64,000 nt of DNA from CAMLHP01 sp035759745 (lineage in GTDB: Bacteria; Gemmatimonadota; Gemmatimonadetes; Gemmatimonadales; GWC2-71-9): assembly GCA_035759745.1 (NCBI GenBank), contig DASTUF010000040.1, forward strand, positions 17,452 through 81,451. Direction: 5' to 3'. Made by a program: the position numbers and the translations under genes. Below are positions 1 through 9,983 of the stretch, in pieces (position 1 is the stretch's first letter; every line of letters starts with the position of its first letter). The notes under the pieces are model-generated. The model did no database searches, had not been told where the DNA came from, and saw nothing but the letters and a program-made list of their open reading frames with translations.

Positions 1-114
1 ATGGTGCCGGTGCGGGACCCGGCGGAGCGCGGGCCCGGCATCGCGTCGGTGCTGGGCGTGGCCGCCCAGCTGCTGGCCAGCGTGGTCACGGTGATCGTGG
101 TAGCACGGAATTAA
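1..114 (+). CDS. C-terminal end of a small membrane protein (partial or tiny ORF)
   Basis: A plus-strand frame runs from the first base of the window to a TAA at 112-114 and encodes 37 residues. It holds one hydrophobic stretch (about residues 14-34, rich in A, V, L and I) and ends in ARN. The first codon happens to be ATG, but the frame may continue upstream, so this could be the last membrane helix of a larger protein. Its stop overlaps the stop of hflX on the other strand, so the two genes converge with no terminator between them. Family not recognised. Confidence 0.4.
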   Translation: MVPVRDPAERGPGIASVLGVAAQLLASVVTVIVVARN

Positions 115-1418
115 CCGGCGCGCCGCTCCACCAGTGCCGGCGGCGGGGCGACCTCGACGCCGGCGTCGCGCAACCGATCGGCCTGCCACTGCTCCAGTCG
201 CACCAGCACGTCGGTGACCGCACCATCCACGGTCGCCGAAATCACCTCACCCACCCGATAGAGCTCCGCCAGCCTGGCGCCGTCACTCGCCGGTAGCCGC
301 ACCCGTACCGTGAGCCGCCCGGCGCGTTCCACGCTCCGCAGGCGGGCCTTGAGCGCGTCGAGTCCATCGATGCGCTGAGTGGTGGCCAGAATCGCCTCGG
401 GATGGAGTTCTCGTACCCGCGCCGTGAATGCGGCCGCATCGGGCACCACGTCCATCTTGTTGAACACCACCAGCACCGGCCGCTCCGCCATCCCCAGCTC
501 GTTGAGCACCTTCTCGACCACCCGCATCTGGCCTTCCCAGTCGGGATGCGATGCATCCACCACATGCACCAGCACGTCGGCGGCGCGCGCTTCCTCGAGG
601 GTGGCGCGGAAGCTGGCCACGAGGTGGTGCGGCAGCTTGCGGATGAATCCCACGGTGTCGGTGACCCGGGCGCGTACACCCTCGCCCAGGTCCACTTCCC
701 GGGTGAGGGTGTCGAGCGTCGCGAAGAGCCGGTCCTCGACGAAAATGCCGTGCTCGCCCGAAAGCATCCGCAGCATGCTGGACTTGCCGGCGTTGGTATA
801 GCCAACCAGCGCCGCGGTGAGCAGCGGGTCGCGCCCGGCGCGCAGGTTCTCCCGGTGCTTCTCGACGTCCTGCAGTTTCTGTCGCAGGACCCCGATCTTC
901 CGGCGAATCATCCGGCGGTCGGTTTCGAGCTGGGTCTCACCCGGGCCCCGAAGGCCAATGCCGCCGCGGATACGGGAGAGGTGGGTCCACATCCGGGTGA
1001 GCCGCGGGAGCAGGTACTGCAGCTGGGCCAGCTCGACCTGCAGCTTGGCCTCGTGCGACCGGGCGCGGGTGGAGAAAATGTCGAGGATGACCTCGGGCCG
1101 GTCCATGACCCGCATGCCCAGCTCGCGCTCGAGGTTGGCGCCCTGCACCGGGGTGAGTTCCTCGTCGAAGATCACCAGCGTGGCGCCAGTCTCGCCGACC
1201 AGGGCCCGCAACTCCTCGACCTTGCCCTCGCCTATGTGGGTGGCCGGATTGGGAGAGGCCACGTACTGCGACAGCCGGCCCACCACGTCCGCCCCGGCCG
1301 TGTCCACCAGCCGGGTGAGTTCCTCGAGATGCTCGTCCAGGTGTTCCGCGTCCTTCGAGCCCTTGCGCGGCGCTGCCACCAGCACCGCGCGCTCGATCGG
1401 ATCGCGAACGTCAATCAT
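111..1418 (-). CDS. hflX: GTPase HflX, ribosome-associated
   Basis: 435 residues, the normal size for HflX, a GTPase that binds the 50S subunit and splits stalled or hibernating ribosomes. The N-terminal HflX domain covers about residues 25-135. The family signature GLRGPGETQLETDRR (about 154-168) precedes the G domain. G1 is GYTNAGKSS at 206-214, the G3 Asp lies in DTVG at 254-257, and G4 is NKMD at 320-323. A coiled helical linker lies between the two domains, as in known HflX proteins. The start is ATG at 1418. The next gene upstream ends 36 bases away, so shared transcription with the lipoprotein gene is possible. Confidence 0.96.
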   Translation of the reverse strand: MIDVRDPIERAVLVAAPRKGSKDAEHLDEHLEELTRLVDTAGADVVGRLSQYVASPNPATHIGEGKVEELRALVGETGATLVIFDEELTPVQGANLERELGMRVMDRPEVILDIFSTRARSHEAKLQVELAQLQYLLPRLTRMWTHLSRIRGGIGLRGPGETQLETDRRMIRRKIGVLRQKLQDVEKHRENLRAGRDPLLTAALVGYTNAGKSSMLRMLSGEHGIFVEDRLFATLDTLTREVDLGEGVRARVTDTVGFIRKLPHHLVASFRATLEEARAADVLVHVVDASHPDWEGQMRVVEKVLNELGMAERPVLVVFNKMDVVPDAAAFTARVRELHPEAILATTQRIDGLDALKARLRSVERAGRLTVRVRLPASDGARLAELYRVGEVISATVDGAVTDVLVRLEQWQADRLRDAGVEVAPPPALVERRAG

Positions 1419-1454
1419 TGAGCGAATGAATTCACCGCCTTGCGTTGATGAGGG

Positions 1455-1913
1455 TCAGCCGCCGCGTGAGAGCGGCGCCCGGCCGGACCGGGTGAAGGGC
1501 ACCACCCGGCCACCGATGGGCGTGTCCAGCTGCACCTGGCCCTTCATGGTGTAGGGAATCTCGCCGCGGCTGAGCGCCGCGCGAGCGGCCGCGTTGGCCC
1601 CGGTCCAGGTGAACCGAAGCGGCAGCACCACGCGCGTGGTATCGCCGTCGGTGACATTGAAGTCGTCGTCCAGCGCGATGTCGCCGACATGCGAGCCGTC
1701 GACATCGAATCCCAGTTCCAGGCGGGTGCCGCGGAGGTCAAAGCGGTTGGGATTGTACACGTCGAGGTGCAGGTCGAGCGTACCGCCGGTGAGGTCGAGC
1801 GAGCGAACGCCCACCGCCCGCAACTGTACCTGGGGATCGATGAAGCTCCGCGGGATCGCGGCGCAGCCCAGCAGCAACCCTGCGACAGCCGACGACACAA
1901 CCACAAACTTCAT
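1455..1913 (-). CDS. LEA type 2 (WHy-domain) family lipoprotein
   Basis: 152 residues from ATG at 1913, chosen because GAGGA and GGAG lie just upstream and because this start gives a clean lipoprotein signal with lipobox LLGC (Cys17). The rest resembles the LEA_2/WHy beta-sandwich: a conserved VYNPNRFDLRGTRLELGFDVDG-type strand pair around residue 60-80, and the polar-hydrophobic alternation typical of the fold. Bacterial members are usually periplasmic or membrane-anchored proteins linked to desiccation or envelope stress. The specific role here is unknown. A longer in-frame extension upstream lacks these features and enters repeat DNA. Confidence 0.75.
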   Translation of the reverse strand: MKFVVVSSAVAGLLLGCAAIPRSFIDPQVQLRAVGVRSLDLTGGTLDLHLDVYNPNRFDLRGTRLELGFDVDGSHVGDIALDDDFNVTDGDTTRVVLPLRFTWTGANAAARAALSRGEIPYTMKGQVQLDTPIGGRVVPFTRSGRAPLSRGG

Positions 1914-1950
1914 CTCCAAATCCTCGTTGAGCCGAGTCCGTCGTTGCGTT

Positions 1951-1980
1951 GACCACGAAGACACGAAGGACGCCAAGGGA
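1951..1980. repeat. Low-complexity CACGAAG-type repeat segment
   Basis: The stretch reads accacgaagacacgaagg and then acgccaaggg, a quasi-repeat of ACACGAAG units. It lies ten bases upstream of the inverted repeat at 1990-2121 in a non-coding gap, and no second arm for it is visible here. From memory, similar accacgaag-acacgaag words recur in intergenic DNA of many environmental bacterial genomes; I cannot check that here. Confidence 0.4.
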
Positions 1981-1989
1981 TCGCGTCAA

Positions 1990-2121
1990 CCACTGAGCCA
2001 CAGAGCGCACAGAGAAAAGCGGTTGACATGGGTGCCAGGACGACCGGCGCCGCACTTCAGCAGAGCACCCACAACGAGCCGCAGTCCTCCGTGAATCTCT
2101 GCGCGCTCCGTGGCTCTGTGG
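1990..2121. repeat. Inverted repeat element, 26-bp arms (CCACAGAG family)
   Basis: The left arm at 1990-2015 (beginning ccactgagccacagagcg) and the right arm at 2096-2121 (ending gtggctctgtgg) are reverse complements at 23 of 26 positions, with about 80 bases between them. The element fills most of the 259-base gap between the LEA lipoprotein start (1913) and the rarA stop (2173). It holds no gene. It could fold into a long RNA hairpin if read through, or be a small non-autonomous mobile element. Confidence 0.75.
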
Positions 2122-2172
2122 TGAATGCACTTCCGGCCTGGAGGAATATAGCGAAGGTGCGGCGCGCATTCG

Positions 2173-3504
2173 TCACTTCCCCTCCCCGGAGTCGCCCGTC
2201 TCGCGTTGCGACGCCCACCACGCCAGCCGCTCCGCGATGCGCCGCTCGAGGCCGAACGGCCCCGGCTGGTAGAACTCCCGCCCTGCCAGCCCATCGGGCA
2301 GGTAATCCTGCGGGATGTAGGCGGCAGGTGCGTTGTGGGCGTACTGATATTCGCGCCCATATCCCAGCTCCTTCATCAGGCCGGTGGGTGCGTTGCGGAG
2401 GTGGAGTGGCACCGGAGCGGCCGGCGTGGCCCGCGCTGCCTCGAGCGCGGAATCGAGCGCGACCTTGGCGCTGTTCGACTTGGGCGCCGTGGCGAGGTAG
2501 ATCGTCATCTCGGCCAGCGGGAGGTAGCCCTCCGGAGCGCCCAGCACGTGAAACGCCTGGCGCGCCGCCACCGCGACCGACAGCGCGTTGGGATCGGCCA
2601 GCCCGATGTCCTCCGCCGCCATGGCGATGGCCCGGCGAAAGAGCACCATCGGGTCCTCGCCGCCGTCGAGCATCCGCGCCATCCAGTACAGCGCACCCTG
2701 CGGATCGCTGCCGCGCAACGACTTGTGATAGGCGCTCAGCAGGTTGAAGTGCTCCTCGCCTGACTTGTCATAGCGCGCGAACCGCATCTGCATAGCCTCG
2801 CGCGCCACCTCAACCGTCACATGGCCACCGCTCCCCGCATGCGCCGCCGCGGCTTCCAGCACAGTCAGCGCCCTCCGCGCGTCGCCATCGGCCTCGGCGG
2901 CGATCAGTTCGAGCGCGTCGGTATCGGCGACCAGGTTCTCGCCCGCGAGGCCGCGTTCGCGGTCGGCCAGCGCGCGGTCGAGCAGCACCCGGATGTCCGG
3001 CGCGGCCAGCGGCTGCAGCACGAACACCCGCGAGCGGGACAGCAGGGCGCCGTTGATCTCGAAACTGGGGTTCTCGGTGGTGGCGCCGACGAGCGCGACG
3101 GTGCCGTCCTCGGTGGGAGGCAGCAGGCTGTCCTGCTGCGCCTTGTTGAGCCGATGGATCTCGTCCACGAACAGCACGGTGCCGGCACCGCCAGCGTCCA
3201 GCCGACCGCGGGCCAGCTGCACGATCTCGCGGATGCGGGGCACACCTTCGGTCACCGCGCTGAACGGCTCGAAGACCCGTTGCGATGCACCGGCCATGAG
3301 GCGGGCGATCGTGGTCTTGCCGCTACCAGGAGGGCCCCAGAGGATGATGGACCCGGGCGCTCCACGTTCGACCGCTTCGCGCAGCGGGCGGTCAGTGCCA
3401 AGCAGGTGCTGCTGTCCCACCACCTCGTCGAGGGTGACGGGACGCATCCGGGCCGCGAGCGGCTGCTGGTCGGGCCGGGCGAAGAGCGATGCTTCTCGGG
3501 CCAT
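2173..3504 (-). CDS. rarA: Replication-associated recombination protein RarA (MgsA, AAA+ ATPase)
   Basis: 443 residues, typical for RarA, a clamp-loader-like AAA+ protein that acts at stalled replication forks with SSB. Seen in the sequence: the N-terminal RPVTLDEVVGQQHLL motif (residues 21-35), Walker A GPPGSGKTT (57-65), Walker B LFVDEIHR (111-118), a sensor-like ATTENPSF stretch, and the C-terminal MgsA tetramerisation region ending in GREYQYAHN-type sequence. The start is ATG at 3504. Its A is the last base of the upstream ZIP gene's TGA (TGATG), so translation is probably coupled. The frame stays open much further upstream, but that part is antisense-like low-complexity sequence and was not used. 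Confidence 0.96.
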   Translation of the reverse strand: MAREASLFARPDQQPLAARMRPVTLDEVVGQQHLLGTDRPLREAVERGAPGSIILWGPPGSGKTTIARLMAGASQRVFEPFSAVTEGVPRIREIVQLARGRLDAGGAGTVLFVDEIHRLNKAQQDSLLPPTEDGTVALVGATTENPSFEINGALLSRSRVFVLQPLAAPDIRVLLDRALADRERGLAGENLVADTDALELIAAEADGDARRALTVLEAAAAHAGSGGHVTVEVAREAMQMRFARYDKSGEEHFNLLSAYHKSLRGSDPQGALYWMARMLDGGEDPMVLFRRAIAMAAEDIGLADPNALSVAVAARQAFHVLGAPEGYLPLAEMTIYLATAPKSNSAKVALDSALEAARATPAAPVPLHLRNAPTGLMKELGYGREYQYAHNAPAAYIPQDYLPDGLAGREFYQPGPFGLERRIAERLAWWASQRETGDSGEGK

Positions 3505-4220
3505 CACTGGGCGAGGCCCGCCAGTGGTGCCAGCACCATGCGAGCGAGGACAAAGAGCACGACGCCGCCGAGAAATGCGCCCGCGGTGTCCCAGCCACGC
3601 TTGGCCTGGAACTCCGGCACCAGGTTGGAGGCGGCCACATAGAGTGTGACGCCCGCCGACAGCGCCAGCCCGCGCGCGGCGAGCGGCGCCACCGACTCGG
3701 TGACCAACACGCCCAGCACCGTGGCGGCGCCCAGTGCCGTAGCAGCCAGCAGCGCCTTCCGCCTGCCCTGCCCGCCCGCGAGCATCACGCTGGCCATCGT
3801 GACTCCTTCGGGCACCTTGTGCAGCAGCACCGCCAGGAAGAGCAGGATGCCGAGCCGGGGCGAAACCAGGAATCCACTGGCGATCGCCACCCCGTCGAAG
3901 AATGTGTGCAGGGTCAAGCCGACCAGCGCCGACATGCCGGCCGAGGCGGAAATGCGGTGGGTTTCCTCGCCGAAGTGGAAGTGCGGGGTGAGCACGTGCT
4001 GGGAGATGTGCACCGCCAGGAAGCCTGCCAGCACCCAGGGCGCCGCGCCCGCCACCTCGAACGCCTCGGGCAGCATCGAGAGCACCACCGCCGAGATCAT
4101 GAACCCCGCGCCGAAGGCGACGAAGTGCTCCACCAGGCGGAGACCCTGCCGGCGCACCACGACCAGCGCGCCCGCGACGTTGGCCAGCCCCGCGCAGACC
4201 GCGAGCGCAAGTGCGGTCAT
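3504..4220 (-). CDS. ZIP family metal transporter
   Basis: 238 residues with about eight hydrophobic helices. The two conserved ZIP metal-binding helices are present: HTFFDGVAIASGF (H..xxDG type, around residue 105) and HKVPEGVTMASV (the HExPEG position, around residue 134). A histidine-rich loop (HISQHVLTPHFHF) between helices 3 and 4 is also typical. ZIP proteins move Zn or Fe into the cytoplasm. The ATG at 4220 overlaps the cca stop by four bases (ATGA), and its own stop overlaps rarA, so it sits inside the alaS-rarA run. The transported metal cannot be told from sequence. Confidence 0.9.
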   Translation of the reverse strand: MTALALAVCAGLANVAGALVVVRRQGLRLVEHFVAFGAGFMISAVVLSMLPEAFEVAGAAPWVLAGFLAVHISQHVLTPHFHFGEETHRISASAGMSALVGLTLHTFFDGVAIASGFLVSPRLGILLFLAVLLHKVPEGVTMASVMLAGGQGRRKALLAATALGAATVLGVLVTESVAPLAARGLALSAGVTLYVAASNLVPEFQAKRGWDTAGAFLGGVVLFVLARMVLAPLAGLAQ

Positions 4221-5425
4221 GCCAGCTCGCGCGCAAGCGCGAGGAGGGTATCACGGCGATTGAGCGCCGGGTCGTCGAGAGTGCGATCCAGCAGGCGGTC
4301 GAGCACCCGTCCGACCGCGGGTCCGGTGAGTCCCAGGGCCAGGAGGTCGCCACCGTTGATGGCGAGATCGCCGCGGCGCACCGCGTCACCTCGCTCGCGA
4401 ATGCGTTCGACATCGGCCAGCCAGCCGGCGGGCTTCCCGGTGCGCAACTGTTCCGCCCGGAGTGCATCGTCGGTGGCGGCGGCCGCGCCGGACAGCCAGC
4501 GGCGCACCGCACGCTCGTCGCCGGGCGGAGGCCCCGCAGGAACGCGCGCAAGAACCTCCGCGCGGCTGATCTCGGCGTTGGATGCCTTGAGACGGCGCAA
4601 CACTGCAGCTGGACTGTTGGTGAGCACCGCGGTCAGCAGGACCGCGTCACGCGGCGCGGTGTCGGCCGACGACGGAATGGGCCCGGGGTTCAATTCGGGC
4701 AGCCAGACCGCTGCCGCTCCGGACGCGTGCCAGAGACGAACCAGCAGGTCCAGGGTTCGCGCAGTCTCCAGTCCCTTGAACCATTCGTCGCGCACGCGCT
4801 CTGCCGACAGCCGGCCGAGGCCTGGCGCCAGCTCACGCATCGCCGTCCAGGTAGACGGATCGATGGCGAAGTCGAACCGGGCCGCGAAACGAATGGCACG
4901 AAGCAGGCGAAGATAGTCTTCGCGGATGCGGTCGGCCGGTTCACCCACCGCGCGGACGATGCCGCGGGCCAGATCATCGGCCCCGTGGAAGGGATCGCGC
5001 CATTCATGAGTCAGCGGGTGGTGCGCGAGGGCGTTGATGGTGAAGTCCCGCCGCGCGAGGTCTTCCTCGAGCGAGGCGCCGAATTCGACTTCCGCATGGC
5101 GGCCGTCGGTGCGCACGTCGTGACGGAAGGTGGTGACTTCGTGCAGGACCCCTCCACGATCGAGCACGCCCACGGTGCCGAAACGCTCGCCGACCGGCAC
5201 GGTGCGACGGAACAGTTTCCGGACCTGATCCGGTGGGGCCGAGGTGGCGACGTCGAAATCGGCGTGGGGCACCCGGAGCACGGCATCGCGCAGCGCGCCG
5301 CCCACGCACCAGGCGGCGTGCCCGGCCTCCTCCAGCGTCCGGACGATCTCGATCACCGGCTCGGGAACGTCGAGCCGAGCCGGCAGCGCGGGAAGCACGG
5401 TCGGTGCGTCAGCCACAGAGCACAC
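4217..5425 (-). CDS. CCA tRNA nucleotidyltransferase / poly(A) polymerase family
   Basis: 402 residues of a class II nucleotidyltransferase that adds CCA to tRNA 3' ends (or, in some relatives, only CC or A). The nucleotidyltransferase head shows VGGALRD (41-47) and the catalytic DFD at 56-58, followed by RRDFTINA (motif B region), EDYLRLLRAIRFAARF, and the RNA-binding helical body with LSAERVRDE. No C-terminal HD phosphohydrolase domain is visible. Whether it makes full CCA cannot be decided from motifs alone. The start at 5425 overlaps the 3' end of the upstream SDR gene by 17 bases, which is compact but plausible in this run. Confidence 0.92.
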   Translation of the reverse strand: MCSVADAPTVLPALPARLDVPEPVIEIVRTLEEAGHAAWCVGGALRDAVLRVPHADFDVATSAPPDQVRKLFRRTVPVGERFGTVGVLDRGGVLHEVTTFRHDVRTDGRHAEVEFGASLEEDLARRDFTINALAHHPLTHEWRDPFHGADDLARGIVRAVGEPADRIREDYLRLLRAIRFAARFDFAIDPSTWTAMRELAPGLGRLSAERVRDEWFKGLETARTLDLLVRLWHASGAAAVWLPELNPGPIPSSADTAPRDAVLLTAVLTNSPAAVLRRLKASNAEISRAEVLARVPAGPPPGDERAVRRWLSGAAAATDDALRAEQLRTGKPAGWLADVERIRERGDAVRRGDLAINGGDLLALGLTGPAVGRVLDRLLDRTLDDPALNRRDTLLALARELA

Positions 5426-6161
5426 TCCCGCCGTTGACGTTGATCACCTCGCCAGTGAGATGCCGCGCCAGCGGGCTGGCAAGGAACAGGATGGGACCGG
5501 CGATGTCCTCGGCAGTGGCGATGCGCTGCAGCGGGATGCCGGCGGCCACGCGGGCCCGTCCGCCATCGGCATACGCGGTGGCACTCATGTCGGTGTCCAC
5601 CCAGCCGGGGGCGACGCAGTTGACGGTAATCCCTGGGGCGCACTCGATGGCAAGCGACTTGGTAAGCGAGATGATGGCGCCCTTGGTGGCGGCGTAGTCG
5701 GCGTGGAACGCTTCACCCCGCTGGCCGGCCGTGCTCGACACCAGGATGACCGTGCCGCCCCCGCCCATCAGGCCGAGCGCTGCCCTGGTCCCGAGAAAGA
5801 CGGCGTCGAGGTTGGCGGCCATGGTGTGGCGCCAGCGCTCCGCGTCCATGCGGGCCAGCGGCACGTCGTCGGGCGGCCAGACGCCGGCATTGGCGACGAA
5901 GATGTCGAGGCCGCCAAACTCGCGGCGCAGCAGCTCGGTCAGCTGGTCCACCACCGCGGGGTCGGAGAGGTCACCACCGTGGATGAGAGCGCGCCGCCCA
6001 AGCCCGCGCACCTCACGGAGCACCGCGTTGGCGGCGTCCGCACTGGTGTGGTAGGTCAGCGCGACATCGGCACCCGCGGAGGCGAGGAGCCGCGCGGTTG
6101 CCGCGCCGATGCCTCGCGAGCCACCCGTCACCAGCGCCCGCTTGCCGGCCAGGTCGATCAT
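5409..6161 (-). CDS. Short-chain dehydrogenase/reductase (FabG-like)
   Basis: 250 residues. The classical SDR features are all visible: TGGSRGIG cofactor loop (12-19), NAG (91-93), catalytic Ser in VSSTAG (142/143), and Tyr156/Lys160 in YAATK, plus the NCVAPGWVDT strand. FabG reduces 3-oxoacyl-ACP with NADPH. The fit to FabG is good, but SDRs are functionally diverse and no other fatty-acid gene is adjacent, so the substrate is left open. The start at 6161 was chosen over an upstream in-frame codon because GGAGG lies about ten bases before it and because it overlaps the preceding stop by four bases. Confidence 0.88.
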   Translation of the reverse strand: MIDLAGKRALVTGGSRGIGAATARLLASAGADVALTYHTSADAANAVLREVRGLGRRALIHGGDLSDPAVVDQLTELLRREFGGLDIFVANAGVWPPDDVPLARMDAERWRHTMAANLDAVFLGTRAALGLMGGGGTVILVSSTAGQRGEAFHADYAATKGAIISLTKSLAIECAPGITVNCVAPGWVDTDMSATAYADGGRARVAAGIPLQRIATAEDIAGPILFLASPLARHLTGEVINVNGGSVLCG

Positions 6162-6931
6162 GTTCCACTTCCTCCGAGCATGCGACGAAGCCGCCATGCG
6201 AACGGTGCGGTCAGGGGTACGGCAGGTACCGCCTGGGCGGCGCCGTCATCGAGAATGGCACGGGGATTGGTGACGGTGAGCAGCTCCGCTGCCACATCGC
6301 CCCCCGCCGCGACCAGGAACTGATAGGCCGCGTGCAGCGTCCGGTCATCGCCATGATTGTCGGCCGCGAGCACGTCGGCCAGCCCCGCCGATACCAGCGC
6401 CCGCGCGCGATCACCCCGTTCCGACGGCTGCAGCAGGGTGTTGGCATCCACCTGCATCAGCGCCCCGGTCTCGCGCCAGTGCCTCACCACCATCGGCGAG
6501 CACGAACTGTAGCGCTCGGGATGTGCCAGCAGCGGCGTGAGCCCCAGGCCCGCCACCTGCTTCAGGGCCGTGTGCACTGTGTCACGCGGCACCAGGCGCG
6601 GGAACTCCACCAACATGAAGTGGCTGCCCCCGAGTGTCACCCCCGCGGCCACCGCCCGGTCCGCCGCCGCTGGAGTCAGGGGCCGATCCAGCATCACCTC
6701 GGCCCCGCGATGGAGCCGGGGCGCCTCGGGCGCCGCGGCGAGCAGCTCATCAAACGCACGGTGATGCGCCTGGGGCAGGCCCCGTTCGGCGGCTGAGGCA
6801 TTGAAGTGAGGAGTGAGGCAGAGGTCGGTGATTCCGGCGGCGGCGAGGTCTCGCAGCACCGCGACCGACTGACGCACGCTTCTGGAGCCGTCATCCACTC
6901 CAGGCAGCAGATGGGAGTGCAGATCGATCAC
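6158..6931 (-). CDS. CpsB/YwqE-like tyrosine phosphatase, PHP fold
   Basis: 257 residues, starting at GTG 6931 with a GTGA overlap to the upstream gene. The N-terminus MIDLHSHLLPGVDDG carries the HxH metal motif (His5, His7) of PHP phosphoesterases. LTPHFN (about 40-45), LLAHPERY (about 135) and a late AADNH metal ligand complete the set seen in CpsB/YwqE/Wzb-type manganese-dependent tyrosine phosphatases. These enzymes dephosphorylate tyrosine kinases that control capsule or exopolysaccharide export. No polysaccharide locus is next to it here, so the substrate kinase lies elsewhere or the role differs. Confidence 0.87.
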   Translation of the reverse strand: MIDLHSHLLPGVDDGSRSVRQSVAVLRDLAAAGITDLCLTPHFNASAAERGLPQAHHRAFDELLAAAPEAPRLHRGAEVMLDRPLTPAAADRAVAAGVTLGGSHFMLVEFPRLVPRDTVHTALKQVAGLGLTPLLAHPERYSSCSPMVVRHWRETGALMQVDANTLLQPSERGDRARALVSAGLADVLAADNHGDDRTLHAAYQFLVAAGGDVAAELLTVTNPRAILDDGAAQAVPAVPLTAPFAWRLRRMLGGSGT

Positions 6932-7226
6932 ACCGCGCCGTGCTGGGTGGCGAGACGGCGGGCCAGCTCCGCCAGTTCGGACGGCCCGTGCTCGGCCTGG
7001 TGCAGCAAGGCCAGGGTGATGAGCCCGTCCGCCGCGAGCAGGTCGAGCGCCACTTCACGGCCACCCTGCCGGGACAGCACCCGCCGCAGCGCCCGCTCCC
7101 CCGCCGCGGCGAGCAGCTGCGGCGCGCTGCCCGTGTCAGGAGTGGCTTGCACGTGTTGATGAAGGCAGGCCCGCAAGGCCGCCGGGGCGGCTGCGGTGTG
7201 CCGCTCGAGCCAGTGACCGAGCTGGG

Positions 7227-7230
<4 letters not shown>
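6928..7230 (-). CDS. Small conserved-looking hypothetical protein
   Basis: 100 residues, mostly helical and alanine- and leucine-rich, without membrane segment or signal. The ATG at 7230 was picked because it overlaps the alaS stop by four bases; a start six codons further up is also open. Its stop overlaps the GTG of the CpsB-like gene. The tight coupling on both sides argues that it is a real gene of the alaS-rarA run. Family not recognised. Composition matches its neighbours, so nothing suggests recent transfer. Confidence 0.7.
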
Positions 7231-9854
<2,624 letters not shown>

Positions 9855-9861
9855 GGGCGGA

Positions 9862-9867
9862 ATATAC
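9862..9867 (-). promoter_or_regulatory. Possible -10 element (TATATT) of alaS
   Basis: On the minus strand TATATT is followed by CCGCCCC and then the alaS ATG, so transcription would begin at or near the start codon. The -35 region falls inside the GGCGGTAA tandem repeat. The same TATATTCC word occurs at 51284-51289 (before the epimerase-tol operon) and near 2143-2150, which supports it as a promoter word in this genome. It is an inference from sequence only. Confidence 0.35.
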
Positions 9868-9980
9868 GGCGGTAAGGCGGTAAGGCGGTAAGGCGGTAAG
9901 GCGGGGCGTAGGGCATAGGGCATAGGGCGTAGGGTAGAGGTCGTCGCGCCCCATGCCTTACGCCCTATGCCCTACGCCCT
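9868..9980. repeat. GGCGGTAA octamers plus CGTAGGG-type heptamers, inverted pair
   Basis: From 9868 four exact GGCGGTAA octamers follow each other. Then four heptamers (CGTAGGG, CATAGGG, CATAGGG, CGTAGGG) occupy 9907-9934. After a short spacer the complementary form (ccttacg, ccctatg, ccctacg) runs to 9980, so the tract can fold back on itself. It lies between the stop of the PKD lipoprotein (9984) and the alaS start (9854) and overlaps any alaS promoter. Confidence 0.9.
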
Positions 9981-9983
9981 TGG

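Noticed and set aside
3505..4551. Upstream extension of the rarA reading frame to about 792 residues
   Set aside because: The extra part lies opposite two overlapping, well-supported genes (ZIP transporter and cca) and is a Gly/Arg/Ala-rich shadow; RarA begins at 3504 with normal length.
9855..9923. N-terminal extension of AlaRS through the repeats
   Set aside because: The added residues (PPYRLTALPPY-like) are translated octamer repeats; AlaRS normally starts at MQSARIRQLF.
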